The notes below the pieces were generated by a model that ran no database searches, was not told where the DNA came from, and was given only the letters and a program-made list of their open reading frames with translations. A DNA stretch of 64,000 bases, from contig JAUIEJ010000004.1 of the NCBI GenBank assembly GCA_030428885.1, forward strand, positions 1-64,000, in the 5' to 3' direction. Positions within the stretch are counted from its first letter, which is position 1. Each line of letters begins with the position of its first letter. This document shows positions 42,665 through 51,570 of this stretch, piece after piece. A program made the position numbers and the translations under genes. This DNA is from Gemmatimonadota bacterium (GTDB lineage: Bacteria; Gemmatimonadota; Gemmatimonadetes; Longimicrobiales; Gaopeijiaceae).

Positions 42665-43987
42665 ATGCCGCGTCGTCGCCTCGGTTCCGCCTTCGCCCTC
42701 CTCCTGGTCGTCGCCGCTCCTGCGGCGGCGCGTCAGTCGCCGGAACCCGCGCCGGATCTCCATCGGATCGCGGCGATGGCCGCGGAGCTCGAGCCGAAGG
42801 TGGTGGCGTGGCGCCGCGACATCCACGAGCACCCCGAGCTCTCCAACCGGGAGTTCCGCACCGGGGAACTGGTGGCCGACCACCTGGAGTCCCTGGGAAT
42901 CGAGGTGACCCGGAACGTGGCTCACACCGGGGTCGTGGGCGTGCTCCGCGGGGGACGCCCCGGGCCCGTGGTGGCCCTCCGGGCCGACATGGACGCGCTC
43001 CCGGTGCCCGAGCGCAACGACCTTCCGTTCCGCTCCCGGGCCACCGGCGAGTACAACGGCGAGACGGTGCCCGTCATGCACGCCTGCGGCCACGACACCC
43101 ACGTCGCGATCCTCATGGGTGTGGCCGAAGCCCTGGCCGGCATGCAGGACGAACTGGCGGGCACGGTGAAGTTCCTGTTCCAGCCCGCCGAAGAGGGCGC
43201 GCCGGCCGGGGAGGACGGGGGGGCGGAACTCATGGTGGCCGAGGGCGCCCTGGGCGATCCCGCCGTGGACGTGGTCTTCGGGCTCCACATCTCCGCCCAG
43301 CTCGACGTGGGCAAGGTGTCGACGCGCCCCGGGCCCCTCATGGCCTCGGCCCAGGACTACCGGATCGTGATCCGCGGCACCCAGGCCCACGGGGCCAACC
43401 CGTGGCTCGGCGTCGACCCCATCGTCACGGCGTCCCAGGTGGTCACCGGACTCCAGACCATCGTGGCCCGGAACCTGAACATCACCGAGATCCCGGCCAT
43501 CGTCACCGTGGGCAAGTTCTCCGGCGGAGTGCGGTCGAACATCATTCCCGAGGAGGTGGAGATGGTGGGCACCATCCGGACCTTCGGGGAGGAGCAGAAG
43601 GAGACCGTCCACCGACGCATCCGGGAGATCGCCGAGCACGTGGCGGCCAGCGCCGGCGCCTCGGCCGAGGTCACCATTCCCCTCACCACCGACTACCCCG
43701 TGACCGTCAACGACGACGATCTCACGGAGCGGGGCGTGGAGGTGTTGAAGCAGGTGGCGGGCGACGACGGGGTGGTGGAGAGCGATCTGGTCACCGGCGC
43801 CGAGGACTTCTCGTACTTCGCCCGGGAGGTGCCGGGCTTCTTCTTCTTCCTCGGCGGCAAACCCCTGGACGTACCGGTGGCCGAGTCCGCCGCCCACCAC
43901 ACCCCCGACTTCTTCGTCCACGAGGACGCCCTGGAACTCGGGGTTCGATCCATGCTCGCCCTCACCCTCGACGCACTGGGAGGCTGA
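42665..43987 (+). CDS. Exported M20D amidohydrolase (IAA-amino-acid hydrolase/hippuricase-like)
   Basis: The 440-residue protein has a signal peptide (GSAFALLLVVAAPAAA) and the M20D signature: WRRDIHEHPELSNREF, LRADMDALPVPE, the metal-binding Cys-His region HACGHDTHVAIL, QPAEEGAPAGEDGGAELMV, and GAEDFSYFAREVPGFFFFLG. These enzymes remove acyl groups from N-acyl amino acids or dipeptides using two metal ions. Export places it outside the cytoplasm. A cupin, an SDR and a branched-chain aminotransferase follow within 2 kb, suggesting amino-acid salvage. Confidence 0.93.
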   Translation: MPRRRLGSAFALLLVVAAPAAARQSPEPAPDLHRIAAMAAELEPKVVAWRRDIHEHPELSNREFRTGELVADHLESLGIEVTRNVAHTGVVGVLRGGRPGPVVALRADMDALPVPERNDLPFRSRATGEYNGETVPVMHACGHDTHVAILMGVAEALAGMQDELAGTVKFLFQPAEEGAPAGEDGGAELMVAEGALGDPAVDVVFGLHISAQLDVGKVSTRPGPLMASAQDYRIVIRGTQAHGANPWLGVDPIVTASQVVTGLQTIVARNLNITEIPAIVTVGKFSGGVRSNIIPEEVEMVGTIRTFGEEQKETVHRRIREIAEHVAASAGASAEVTIPLTTDYPVTVNDDDLTERGVEVLKQVAGDDGVVESDLVTGAEDFSYFAREVPGFFFFLGGKPLDVPVAESAAHHTPDFFVHEDALELGVRSMLALTLDALGG

Positions 43988-43993
43988 ACGCCC

Positions 43994-44371
43994 ATGCCCC
44001 ACGATTCCGTTCGTCACGTCCGCTGGGACGACCTGCCCCGGGAGAAGGTCACCGACTCCCTCTCCCGCAAGCTCGTCACCGGCGAGCGCATGATGCTCGC
44101 CCAGGTGTTCCTGGACGAGGGCTGCATCGTCCCGAAGCACAGCCACGAGAACGAGCAGCTCACCTACATCCTCTCGGGCGCCCTCCGCTTCTGGATCGGC
44201 GAGGACGAGAGCGAGGTCATCGACGTCCGGGCCGGCGAGGTGCTCCACATCCCGTCCCACGTGCCCCACAAGGCCCTGGCCCTGGAAGACACGCTGGACG
44301 TGGACGTCTTCTCGCCCCCCCGGGCCGACTGGCTCGACGGCACCGACTCGTACTTCCACGACGACGGCTGA
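43994..44371 (+). CDS. Small cupin-domain protein
   Basis: The 125-residue single-domain cupin has motif 1 (CIVPKHSHENEQLTYILSG, with two His and Glu) and motif 2 (GEVLHIPSHVPHKALALE, with His), enough for a metal site. Such small cupins act as isomerases, dioxygenases or binding proteins. The stop shares a base with the next start (TGATG), so it is coupled to the SDR gene. Confidence 0.88.
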   Translation: MPHDSVRHVRWDDLPREKVTDSLSRKLVTGERMMLAQVFLDEGCIVPKHSHENEQLTYILSGALRFWIGEDESEVIDVRAGEVLHIPSHVPHKALALEDTLDVDVFSPPRADWLDGTDSYFHDDG

Positions 44372-45162
44372 TGGATCTGGGCATCGCCGGTCGCGTGGCC
44401 CTGGTGGGAGCGTCGTCGAAGGGACTCGGGCGCGCCGTGGCCGAAGAGCTCGCCGACGCCGGCTGCCCCCTGGTGCTCTGCGCCCGGGACCCGGGCCCCC
44501 TGGAAGCCGCCCGCGCTGCGTTGGAGGCTCGGGGCGGGGGCCGGGTGGTGGCGGTGGCCGCCGACCTCTCCACGGCCGAGGGCTGCGACGCGGTGGTGGA
44601 CCGTGCCATGGACGCCTTCGGCCGGGTCGACATCCTGGTCACCAACGCCGGCGGCCCCCCGGCGGGTCCGTTCGAGGCCCACGCCCCCGAGGCGTGGCGG
44701 GCGGCCGTGGCCCTGACCCTGGAGAGCGTGCTCCACCTGGTGCGCCGGGTGCTGCCCGGCATGAAGGAGCGCCGGTGGGGACGGATCCTCAACGTCACCT
44801 CCATCGCCGTGAAGCAGCCCGTGGACGGGTTGATCCTGTCCAACACGGTACGGGCCGCGGTGACCGGGTTCGCCCGCACCCTGGCCAACGAGGTGGCGCC
44901 CTTCGGCGTCACCGTGAACAACCTCATGCCCGGGTACACCCGCACCGACCGCCTCGACCAGCTTGCCGCCTCCCTGGCGGAGCGGGAGGGGATCGCCCAC
45001 GAAGCCGCCTTCGAACGGTGGACCGCCCAGGTCCCCATGGGGCGGGTGGGCGAGCCCCGGGAATTCGGGGCCCTGGCCGCGTTCCTGGCATCGGAACGCG
45101 CCTCGTACATCACCGCCCAGTCCGTCGCCGTGGACGGCGGCTGGATCCGATCGCTCCTCTGA
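44371..45162 (+). CDS. SDR-family oxidoreductase with atypical active site
   Basis: The 263-residue Rossmann protein has a variant nucleotide loop (VGASSKGLGRAVAEEL), the NAG motif in ILVTNAGGPPAG, and the usual C-terminal phrase SYITAQSVAVDGGWIRSLL. The catalytic Tyr-x3-Lys is absent: after NVTSIAVKQPVDG the sequence continues LILSNTVRAAVTGFARTLAN, with Ser-Asn-x2-Arg in its place. A recognised SDR branch shows the same change, and its chemistry may differ or be lost. It is coupled to the cupin upstream. Confidence 0.88.
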   Translation: MDLGIAGRVALVGASSKGLGRAVAEELADAGCPLVLCARDPGPLEAARAALEARGGGRVVAVAADLSTAEGCDAVVDRAMDAFGRVDILVTNAGGPPAGPFEAHAPEAWRAAVALTLESVLHLVRRVLPGMKERRWGRILNVTSIAVKQPVDGLILSNTVRAAVTGFARTLANEVAPFGVTVNNLMPGYTRTDRLDQLAASLAEREGIAHEAAFERWTAQVPMGRVGEPREFGALAAFLASERASYITAQSVAVDGGWIRSLL

Positions 45163-45178
45163 ACCTCCTGACACAGCC

Positions 45179-46111
45179 ATGGCCGCCGGACTGCCCCCCA
45201 CCGAAACCATCTGGAAAGACGGAACGCTCATTCCATGGGCCGACGCCACCGTCCACCTCCTGTCCACCGCCGTGCAGTTCGGCGCGTCGGTGTTCGAGGG
45301 GATCCGCTGCTACGACACCCCCCGGGGGCCGGCGATCTTCCGCCTTCCCGAGCACATCCGCCGGCTCTTCGACTCGGCCACCATCTACCGCATGCGACCG
45401 GAGCACTCGCCGGCCACGCTGATCGAGGCGTGCCGCACGGTCGTCCGGGAGAACGGCCTGGGAACGTGCTACGTGCGACCCATGGTGCTCCGGGGGTTCG
45501 GCGGCGCCGGCCTCTACGCCCCGGGCTCGCCCATCGAGACCTACGTGGCGGCCTGGCCCTGGGGGGCGTACCTGGGTGAGGAGGCCCTGGAGCGAGGCGT
45601 GGACGTGGGCACGAGCTCGTGGACCCGAGCGGCGCCCAACACCTTCCCGGTGGCGGCGAAGGCGGCGGGTCACTACAACAGCGCGACCCTCATCAAGGCC
45701 CAGGCCGTCACCGACGGCTACGCCGAAGGCATCGCCCTCGGACCCGACGGCCTGGTGAGCGAGGGCTCGGGCCAGAACCTCTTCCTGGTGCGGGACGGCG
45801 TGCTCATCACGCCGTTTCTCGACGGCACGTCGCTCCAGGGCATCACCCGGAACGCGGTGCTGACCCTGGCCGCCGACCTCGGCATTCCCACGCGGGAGCA
45901 ACACGTGCCCAGGGAGTCGCTCTACACCGCCGACGAGTTGTTCTTCACGGGAACCGCTTCGGAGGTGACGCCCATTCGCAGCGTGGACCGCATCGAGGTG
46001 GGGAGCGGGTCCCGGGGCCCCATCACCGAGCGCCTCCAGACGGCGTTCATGGACCTGGTGAAGGGGCGGGCCGACGACCCACGGGGATGGCTCACCTACG
46101 TGAACGACTGA
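45179..46111 (+). CDS. ilvE: Branched-chain amino acid aminotransferase
   Basis: The 310-residue fold-type IV PLP enzyme is full length. It has WADATVHLLSTAVQFGASVFEGIRCY, the arginine-containing YVRPMVLRGFGGAGLY, the PLP lysine in AAKAAGHYNSATLIKAQA, and the phosphate-binding EGSGQNLFLVRDGVL plus LDGTSLQGITRNAVLTLA and FFTGTASEVTPI. It interconverts Leu, Ile and Val with their 2-oxo acids using glutamate. The gene ends 15 bases from a convergent gene with no obvious terminator. Confidence 0.92.
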   Translation: MAAGLPPTETIWKDGTLIPWADATVHLLSTAVQFGASVFEGIRCYDTPRGPAIFRLPEHIRRLFDSATIYRMRPEHSPATLIEACRTVVRENGLGTCYVRPMVLRGFGGAGLYAPGSPIETYVAAWPWGAYLGEEALERGVDVGTSSWTRAAPNTFPVAAKAAGHYNSATLIKAQAVTDGYAEGIALGPDGLVSEGSGQNLFLVRDGVLITPFLDGTSLQGITRNAVLTLAADLGIPTREQHVPRESLYTADELFFTGTASEVTPIRSVDRIEVGSGSRGPITERLQTAFMDLVKGRADDPRGWLTYVND

Positions 46112-46126
46112 CCCCCCAGCGACCCG

Positions 46127-47047
46127 CTACAATTTCGGCAGTTCGGGCAGCACCGACGACGGCGGGGTCGGAGGCGGCGGCGCCGGCTGGAACGCGCCCC
46201 CGGTGCGGGCGTCCATGGCGAGGGTGCCCAGGAGCCGCTCCAGCGCCGCCTCGCCCTTGGCCCACCCCGAACGAGCCAGGGTCCGCAGTCCCTTGAGGCC
46301 TGCCGCGGTGCCCCCCCCGAAGGCGCCGGCGGCCAGGAGCCAGGGCAGGAGGAGCTCCAGGAGGGGGGCCAGGGCCACGCCCGCGAGGATGGAGGTGGTC
46401 ACCGCGCCGGTGAGGAGGGCGGCCAGGAGTCCCCCCACCGGCGCCAGGCTTCCGAACACCCACCCACCCAGCTTGCGGGAGTACCCCAGGGGGGCCCGCA
46501 CCGTCACCTCGCATCGGTCCTCCCCCAGGGGCACGAGGCGGAAGTGGAGCTCCCGCACGTCGGCCCAGTGGTAGAGATCCACCATGACGCGGTTGGCGTC
46601 CTGGAGTCCCACCGTGGGGAGTTCGAAGTGCATCCAGCCGCCCTCCATGGGCTCGCCCCGGGTGTCCACCAGATTGAGGCGCAACTGGGGAAGCACTCGC
46701 TGCATGGAGGCGAAGATCCGCTCCGCGGGGTGATCGTAGATGCGCGACACCGTGATGATCCGGGGGCCTTCGCCCACGATCTTGCCGGCCAGTCCCTCTT
46801 CCCGTTCCAGATCGTCGCCGGCCTCGTCGATGGCCAGGTCGACGAACTCGGGCGAGATCCCCGCCTCCACCGCCGCCTGGCGGACGTGGGCCAGGGAGTA
46901 GCCCGTGCCCGGGTCCTCGCCCACCGACTCCTGGGCGAGCCCCTGGGAACGCTCCTCCAGGGTGCGGGCCGCCTCGGCCTGGAGTTCGGCCGCGCGCTGC
47001 CACAGGCGGCGGGCCTGCTCGTCGCTGAGGCGTCGGTCGTCGGTCAT
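46127..47047 (-). CDS. Conserved membrane protein with SRPBCC-like region, function unknown
   Basis: The 306-residue product opens with a helical region (LSDEQARRLWQRAAELQAEA; VRQAAVEAGISPEFVDLAI). A lipid-binding-like alpha/beta region follows (IITVSRIYDHPAERIFASMQ to CEVTVRAPLGYSRKLGGWVF), then two or three hydrophobic helices (APVGGLLAALLTGAVTTSILAG; LLELLLPWLLAAGAFGGGTA), and a Pro-rich tail. The design is familiar from Gemmatimonadota-type genomes, but no function is known to me. Confidence 0.7.
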   Translation of the reverse strand: MTDDRRLSDEQARRLWQRAAELQAEAARTLEERSQGLAQESVGEDPGTGYSLAHVRQAAVEAGISPEFVDLAIDEAGDDLEREEGLAGKIVGEGPRIITVSRIYDHPAERIFASMQRVLPQLRLNLVDTRGEPMEGGWMHFELPTVGLQDANRVMVDLYHWADVRELHFRLVPLGEDRCEVTVRAPLGYSRKLGGWVFGSLAPVGGLLAALLTGAVTTSILAGVALAPLLELLLPWLLAAGAFGGGTAAGLKGLRTLARSGWAKGEAALERLLGTLAMDARTGGAFQPAPPPPTPPSSVLPELPKL

Positions 47048-47081
47048 GGCCAGGGGGGCCCGGGGGTCGAGCGAGGGCGCG

Positions 47082-48818
47082 TCACCGGTGTCCGGCGGCC
47101 CCCGCGTCGGGGTTGCGAGCGTCGGGAGTCCCTACCCGTTCGCCGGTGAGCGGATCCAGCCAGATGGAGTGGGCGAGCCCCTGACGGCCTCGTACCACCA
47201 CCGTGTGGCCCATGTTCTCCAACGCCTCGAGGGTCGCCCCGGAGAGGGCGTCCTCCTCCACGCTCACCCGGTCCGGCAGCCACTGGTGGTGGATCCGGCC
47301 CGCCTCCACCGCCTCGGGAAAGCCCATGCGATGGTCCACCAGATTGATGACGAGCTGGAGCACCGTGTTGATGATGGTGCGGCCCCCGGGGCTGCCGATG
47401 ACGGCGGCCAGCTCGCCGTTCCGGGCCAGGATCGTGGGGGTCATGCTGGAGAGCATGCGCTGCCCGGGCCGGGCCAGGTTGGGGTCGGTGCCGATGAGGC
47501 CGGTTTCGGTGGTGAGCCCCGGGCGCCCGTTGAAATCGCCCATCTCGTTGTTCAGGAGGAAGCCGGCCCCGGGCACCACGATGCCCGAGCCGAACCCGGC
47601 CTCCAGCGTGTAGGTCACCGACACCGCCATGCCGTCGGCGTCCACCACCGAGTAGTGGGTGGTTTCGAAGCTTTCGGTGCCCACGGCCACGTCGGCGGGC
47701 GACGACACCGAGGCCCGGGTGCGATCGATGGTGGCCCGCTGCGCCGCAGCGTGGGCCTCGCTGGTGAGTTCGTGGATCGGCACGTCCACGTAGTCGGGGT
47801 CGGCCAGGTACACGGCCCGATCGCGGTAGGCCCGGCGCATGGCCTCGATCATGAGGTGGAGCGACCGGGACGTGTTGTGCCCCAGCGACTCCATGTCGTA
47901 CCCCTCCAGGATCTCCAGCATCTCCACCATGGCCACACCCCCGGAGCTGGGCGGCGGCATGGAGATCACCTCCCACCCCCGGTACGAGCCCCGGATCGGC
48001 GCCCGCTCCCGGGCCCGATACGCCATCAGGTCGGTTTCGGTGATCATGCCCCCGCCCCGACGCATCTCCTCGGCCAGGAGCCGGGCCGTCTCGCCCCGGT
48101 AGAACCCGTCGGACCGGTTCAGCATGATCCGTCGCAGCGATCCGGCGAGATCGTACTGGCGCAACGTGTCCCCCGGTGCGTAGGGGACTCCGTCCCGGCT
48201 GTAGGCCTGAATGGTGGCCTCGTACGGCGAGCGCTCCACGAACCGGGCCAGGGAGCCCGCCAGACGTTCGGAGAGTTCGAACCCGTCTTCGGCCAGGACC
48301 ACCGACGGATAGACCAGCCGCTCCCAGTTCATGGCGCCGTACAGCTTGTGGGCCTTGTCGAATCCGGCCACGGTGCCGGGAACCCCCACGGCCCTGTGGG
48401 AGCGGTGATGGATCTCGCTGGAATACTCGCCGTCGGAGCCCACGAACATCTCGGGGTACGCGGCCCCGGGGGCCCGCTCCCGGAAGTCCAGCGCCGTGCT
48501 GGCGCCGTCGGGAAAGCGGATCACCATGAACCCGCCCCCCCCGATGTTCCCCGCCGAAGGGTGGGTCACGGCCAGGGCGAAGCCCGTGGCGATGGCGGCA
48601 TCCACGGCGTTGCCGCCCGCCGCCAGCACCTCGGCGCCGGCCCGGCTCGCCTCGGGATGCTCCGACACCACCATTCCACCGGCGGTACGGATCGTCTCGC
48701 CCGGGGCGCCCCGGACGAGGGTCTGGGCCTGGAGAGCCGGCGCGGAGGCCGCGAGGGCCAGCAGGACGACGGGGAGCCGCCCCAGGAGCGGACGGCGGCG
48801 GGATGCGGGACGGTCCAT
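47082..48818 (-). CDS. ggt: Gamma-glutamyltransferase (glutathione hydrolase)
   Basis: The 578-residue proenzyme has a signal peptide (LPVVLLALAASAPALQAQ) and the usual blocks: GMVVSEHPEASRAGAEVLAAGGNAVDAAIATGFALAVT (residues about 48-85), GGGGFMVIR, the self-cleavage and nucleophile Thr in ETTHYSVVDADGMAVSVTYTLE, and the oxyanion region MTPTILARNGELAAVIGSPGG. It cleaves the gamma-glutamyl bond of glutathione and related compounds in the periplasm. It is flanked by unrelated small genes on the same strand. Confidence 0.95.
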   Translation of the reverse strand: MDRPASRRRPLLGRLPVVLLALAASAPALQAQTLVRGAPGETIRTAGGMVVSEHPEASRAGAEVLAAGGNAVDAAIATGFALAVTHPSAGNIGGGGFMVIRFPDGASTALDFRERAPGAAYPEMFVGSDGEYSSEIHHRSHRAVGVPGTVAGFDKAHKLYGAMNWERLVYPSVVLAEDGFELSERLAGSLARFVERSPYEATIQAYSRDGVPYAPGDTLRQYDLAGSLRRIMLNRSDGFYRGETARLLAEEMRRGGGMITETDLMAYRARERAPIRGSYRGWEVISMPPPSSGGVAMVEMLEILEGYDMESLGHNTSRSLHLMIEAMRRAYRDRAVYLADPDYVDVPIHELTSEAHAAAQRATIDRTRASVSSPADVAVGTESFETTHYSVVDADGMAVSVTYTLEAGFGSGIVVPGAGFLLNNEMGDFNGRPGLTTETGLIGTDPNLARPGQRMLSSMTPTILARNGELAAVIGSPGGRTIINTVLQLVINLVDHRMGFPEAVEAGRIHHQWLPDRVSVEEDALSGATLEALENMGHTVVVRGRQGLAHSIWLDPLTGERVGTPDARNPDAGAAGHR

Positions 48819-48831
48819 GGAAACCTCGGGA

Positions 48832-49167
48832 TCAGCCCTCGGAGGGGCCGGGGAACGAAAGCCGGGGATTGGGGCCGGTCTGGATCACCATGCCCACCTT
48901 GCGCCGCTTCTGCATGTTCCGGCGCCCGGACTCGGCGAGATACGCCTGGTACTCGCGGCGGCCCGCCTCGAAGTCCTCAGGCGAGAAGGCGATGGGATGG
49001 GGACTCTCCCGGTTGTCCAGGAGGTCGATGGCCGTGATGCGGCCGTCGTCGTCGAGTCGGAAGTGGAGTTCCAGCCCCAGAGGATGCAGGACCTGACGAT
49101 TCATTTCAAAGAGAATCCCGTTGTCCACCAGGAACTGGACCGGGTTCTCCACCTTGGGAACGCTCAT
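48832..49167 (-). CDS. Conserved hypothetical protein
   Basis: The predicted 111-residue cytoplasmic protein starts at the ATG at 49167, with GAAGG eight bases upstream. It shows one beta region (LHPLGLELHFRLDDDGRITAIDLLDN in two strands) and a basic helix (AGRREYQAYLAESGRRNMQKRRK). I recognise no family. It lies directly upstream of ggt with 13 bases between. Confidence 0.65.
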   Translation of the reverse strand: MSVPKVENPVQFLVDNGILFEMNRQVLHPLGLELHFRLDDDGRITAIDLLDNRESPHPIAFSPEDFEAGRREYQAYLAESGRRNMQKRRKVGMVIQTGPNPRLSFPGPSEG

Positions 49168-49225
49168 TCGTTCGCCCTTCGGAGGGGGTCGGACGCACCC
49201 GGGCATATCCCGGGGTCGCCGGAAG

Positions 49226-50296
49226 TTATACGGGCCGCGGGAGGGGAGCCAGCGCCTCGGGACCCAGATCCCGGGCCCTCCGGGACCCCAGGAGAGCCAG
49301 CGTGCGGACGAATCCCTCGTCGAGTCCTCCCAGGACCGCCGCCACCCCGTCGGCTCCCCCCGTGGCGAGTCCCCACAGCACCGGGCGGCCCACCAGAACG
49401 GCCCGAGCGCCCAGCGCCAGGGCCCGGGCCACGTCCACTCCGCGGCGCAGTCCCCCGTCCACCAGCACCGGCAGCCGCCCCTCCACCGCGGCCACCACGT
49501 CGGGGAGGATCCGGGCGGTGGCTTCGGCCCCGTCGAGCTGGCGTCCCCCGTGGTTCGACACCACCACGGCGTCGGCTCCCGAGTCCACGGCCCGACGGCC
49601 GTCGTCGGGGTGCTGGATCCCCTTGAGGATCAGGGGCAGGTCGGTGACGCCCCGCAACCACGACACCGCGGACCAGTCCAGGGAGGGATCGAACTGCGAC
49701 GAGATGTAATGCACCAACCCCGAGCCGGCGCCCCCGGGCATGTCGGCCTGAGCCAGGCCCGTGAAGTTGGCCATCTCCACGTCGTCGGGAAGGCGGAAGC
49801 CGTTGCGATGGTCCCGCTCCCGGTTCCCCGCCACGGGCACGTCGACGGTGAGGCAGAGGCCCGTGCACCCCGCGGCCTCGGCCCGCCGCACCAGAGCCTC
49901 GGAGAGGGCCCGGTCGCGGAACACGTAGAGTTGGAGCCAGACCGGACCGGAGGCGGCAGCCACCACCTCTTCGATGGCCACGGTGGAGAGGGACGAGGCG
50001 ATGAGAAGACGCCCCCCGGCGCCCCGGGCCGTGGCCCGCTCCCCCTCGGGATGGGCGAGGCGGTGGAAGGCGGTGGGGGCCACCGCCACCGGCGAGGGCA
50101 GACGGACGCCCAGGAGTTCCACCGAGGGATCGATGTCGGCCACGTCCGCCAACACCCGGGGTCGGAATCGGACCTGCCGCCAGGCGGCCCGATTCGACGC
50201 CACCGTGGACTCGTCTCCGGCGCCGCCGGCGTAGTAGTCGTACACCCCCCGGGGCAGGATCTCCCGGGCTCGGGTCTCCAGATCGTCGAGGTTCAT
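49226..50296 (-). CDS. FMN-dependent alpha-hydroxy-acid oxidase/dehydrogenase
   Basis: The 356-residue TIM-barrel flavoprotein has YDYYAGGAGDESTVASNRAAW, PVAVAPTAFHRLAHPEGE, LTVDVPVAGNRERDHRNGF, the lysine in LPLILKGIQHPDDGRRA, the catalytic His in VVSNHGGRQLDG, and VLVDGGLRRGVDVARALALG. Enzymes of this family oxidise lactate, glycolate or mandelate-type acids to 2-oxo acids. The ATG at 50296 follows GGGGAG. It is divergent from the TRAP binding protein, a pairing that suggests the acid taken up is its substrate. Confidence 0.92.
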   Translation of the reverse strand: MNLDDLETRAREILPRGVYDYYAGGAGDESTVASNRAAWRQVRFRPRVLADVADIDPSVELLGVRLPSPVAVAPTAFHRLAHPEGERATARGAGGRLLIASSLSTVAIEEVVAAASGPVWLQLYVFRDRALSEALVRRAEAAGCTGLCLTVDVPVAGNRERDHRNGFRLPDDVEMANFTGLAQADMPGGAGSGLVHYISSQFDPSLDWSAVSWLRGVTDLPLILKGIQHPDDGRRAVDSGADAVVVSNHGGRQLDGAEATARILPDVVAAVEGRLPVLVDGGLRRGVDVARALALGARAVLVGRPVLWGLATGGADGVAAVLGGLDEGFVRTLALLGSRRARDLGPEALAPLPRPV

Positions 50297-50394
50297 GACG
50301 CTCCCCTCTCTCCATTTGCCGGAAACGGGTCCCGGGATTACTTCATTGCCCCGGGTTTCGACGCAACCGCCCCCCAATGTCCGAGGTTCAGAGT

Positions 50395-51549
50395 ATGGAT
50401 CGTGTGGATCGTCGCGAGTTCCTGAAGAAGGCGACGGTGAGCGCCGCCGGCGCGGGCCTTCTGGCAGGCTGCGGAGACGGCGGGGCGCCGGCGGTGGTGG
50501 CCTCGGCCGAAGCCGCGGCCGTGCAGGGCCCCGAGATCCAGTGGCGCATCGCCACCTCGTTCCCCCCGAGCCTGGACATCCTCCACGGATCGGCCGAGCG
50601 CATGGCGGCCCGGGTGGAGGAACTCACCGGGGGCCGGTTCCGAATCCGCGTCTACGCCGCCAACGAGATCGTGCCGGCGCTCCAGGTCATGGACGCCGTG
50701 CAGCAGGGCACGGTCCAGGCCGGGCTCACGGGCGGGTACTACTACATCGGCAAGAGCCCGGCGCTGGCCTTCGACTCCACCGTACCCTTCGGTCTCACCG
50801 CCCGCCAACAGGTGGCGTGGCTCATGCACGGCGGGGGCCTGGAGCTCCTGGAGGGCGTGTACTCCGACTTCGGCATCCTTCCCCTGCCCTGCGGCAACAC
50901 CGGCGCACAGATGGGCGGGTGGTTCCGGGAGCCCGTGGGGAGCCTGGCCGATCTTTCGGGACTGCGCATGCGGATCCCGGGCATCGGCGGCGAGATCATG
51001 ACCCGCCTGGGTGCGTCGGTGCAGGTCCTGGGCGGGCCGGAGATCTATCCGGCCCTGGAGCGCGGGGCCATCGACGCCACCGAGTGGGTGGGCCCCTACG
51101 ACGACGAGAAGCTGGGGTTCCACGAGATCGCCCCGAACTACTACCTCCCGGGGTGGTGGGAGCCGGGCCTCTCGGCCACCCTGCAGGTGTCCCAGGCCGC
51201 CTTCGACGAGCTCCCGACGTCGTACCAGGCGCTCCTGCGCACGGTGTGCGCCGAGTCGTACGGCGACATGCTGGCCCGCTACGACGCCGAAAACCCCAAG
51301 GCGCTGTCGCGTCTGGTCAACGACCATGGCGTCCAACTCCGGGCCTTCAGCGAGGACATCCTCCAGGCCGCCTGGCGGGAGAGCAATGCCTACCTCGAGG
51401 AGATCGCCGCGGGCGACGCCACCTTCCGCACCGTCTACGACTCGTGGCGGGCGTTTCGGGAGACCGCGTTCCCGTATTTCGCCGGCAACGAGCAGCACTA
51501 CGCCGACTTCGCCTTCCGCCAGATTCCGAGCTCGTTGCTGTCGGACTGA
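50395..51549 (+). CDS. TRAP transporter solute-binding protein DctP-type (TakP-like)
   Basis: The 384-residue protein has a Tat-type N-terminus (DRREFLKKATVSAAGAG) that also ends in a lipobox (LLAGC). It continues with the DctP fold: WRIATSFPPSLDILHGSAER, FRIRVYAANEIVPALQVMDAV, the carboxylate-binding Arg in LSGLRMRIPGIGGEIMTRLG, and the WVGPYDDEKLGFHEIAPNYY segment seen in 2-oxo-acid-binding TakP proteins. The ATG at 50395 has GAGG eight bases upstream and removes six residues compared with the ATG at 50377. The membrane subunits lie 1.6 kb away on the other strand. Confidence 0.92.
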   Translation: MDRVDRREFLKKATVSAAGAGLLAGCGDGGAPAVVASAEAAAVQGPEIQWRIATSFPPSLDILHGSAERMAARVEELTGGRFRIRVYAANEIVPALQVMDAVQQGTVQAGLTGGYYYIGKSPALAFDSTVPFGLTARQQVAWLMHGGGLELLEGVYSDFGILPLPCGNTGAQMGGWFREPVGSLADLSGLRMRIPGIGGEIMTRLGASVQVLGGPEIYPALERGAIDATEWVGPYDDEKLGFHEIAPNYYLPGWWEPGLSATLQVSQAAFDELPTSYQALLRTVCAESYGDMLARYDAENPKALSRLVNDHGVQLRAFSEDILQAAWRESNAYLEEIAAGDATFRTVYDSWRAFRETAFPYFAGNEQHYADFAFRQIPSSLLSD

Positions 51550-51570
51550 CGGCGGCTTTCTCGCCCCGCA

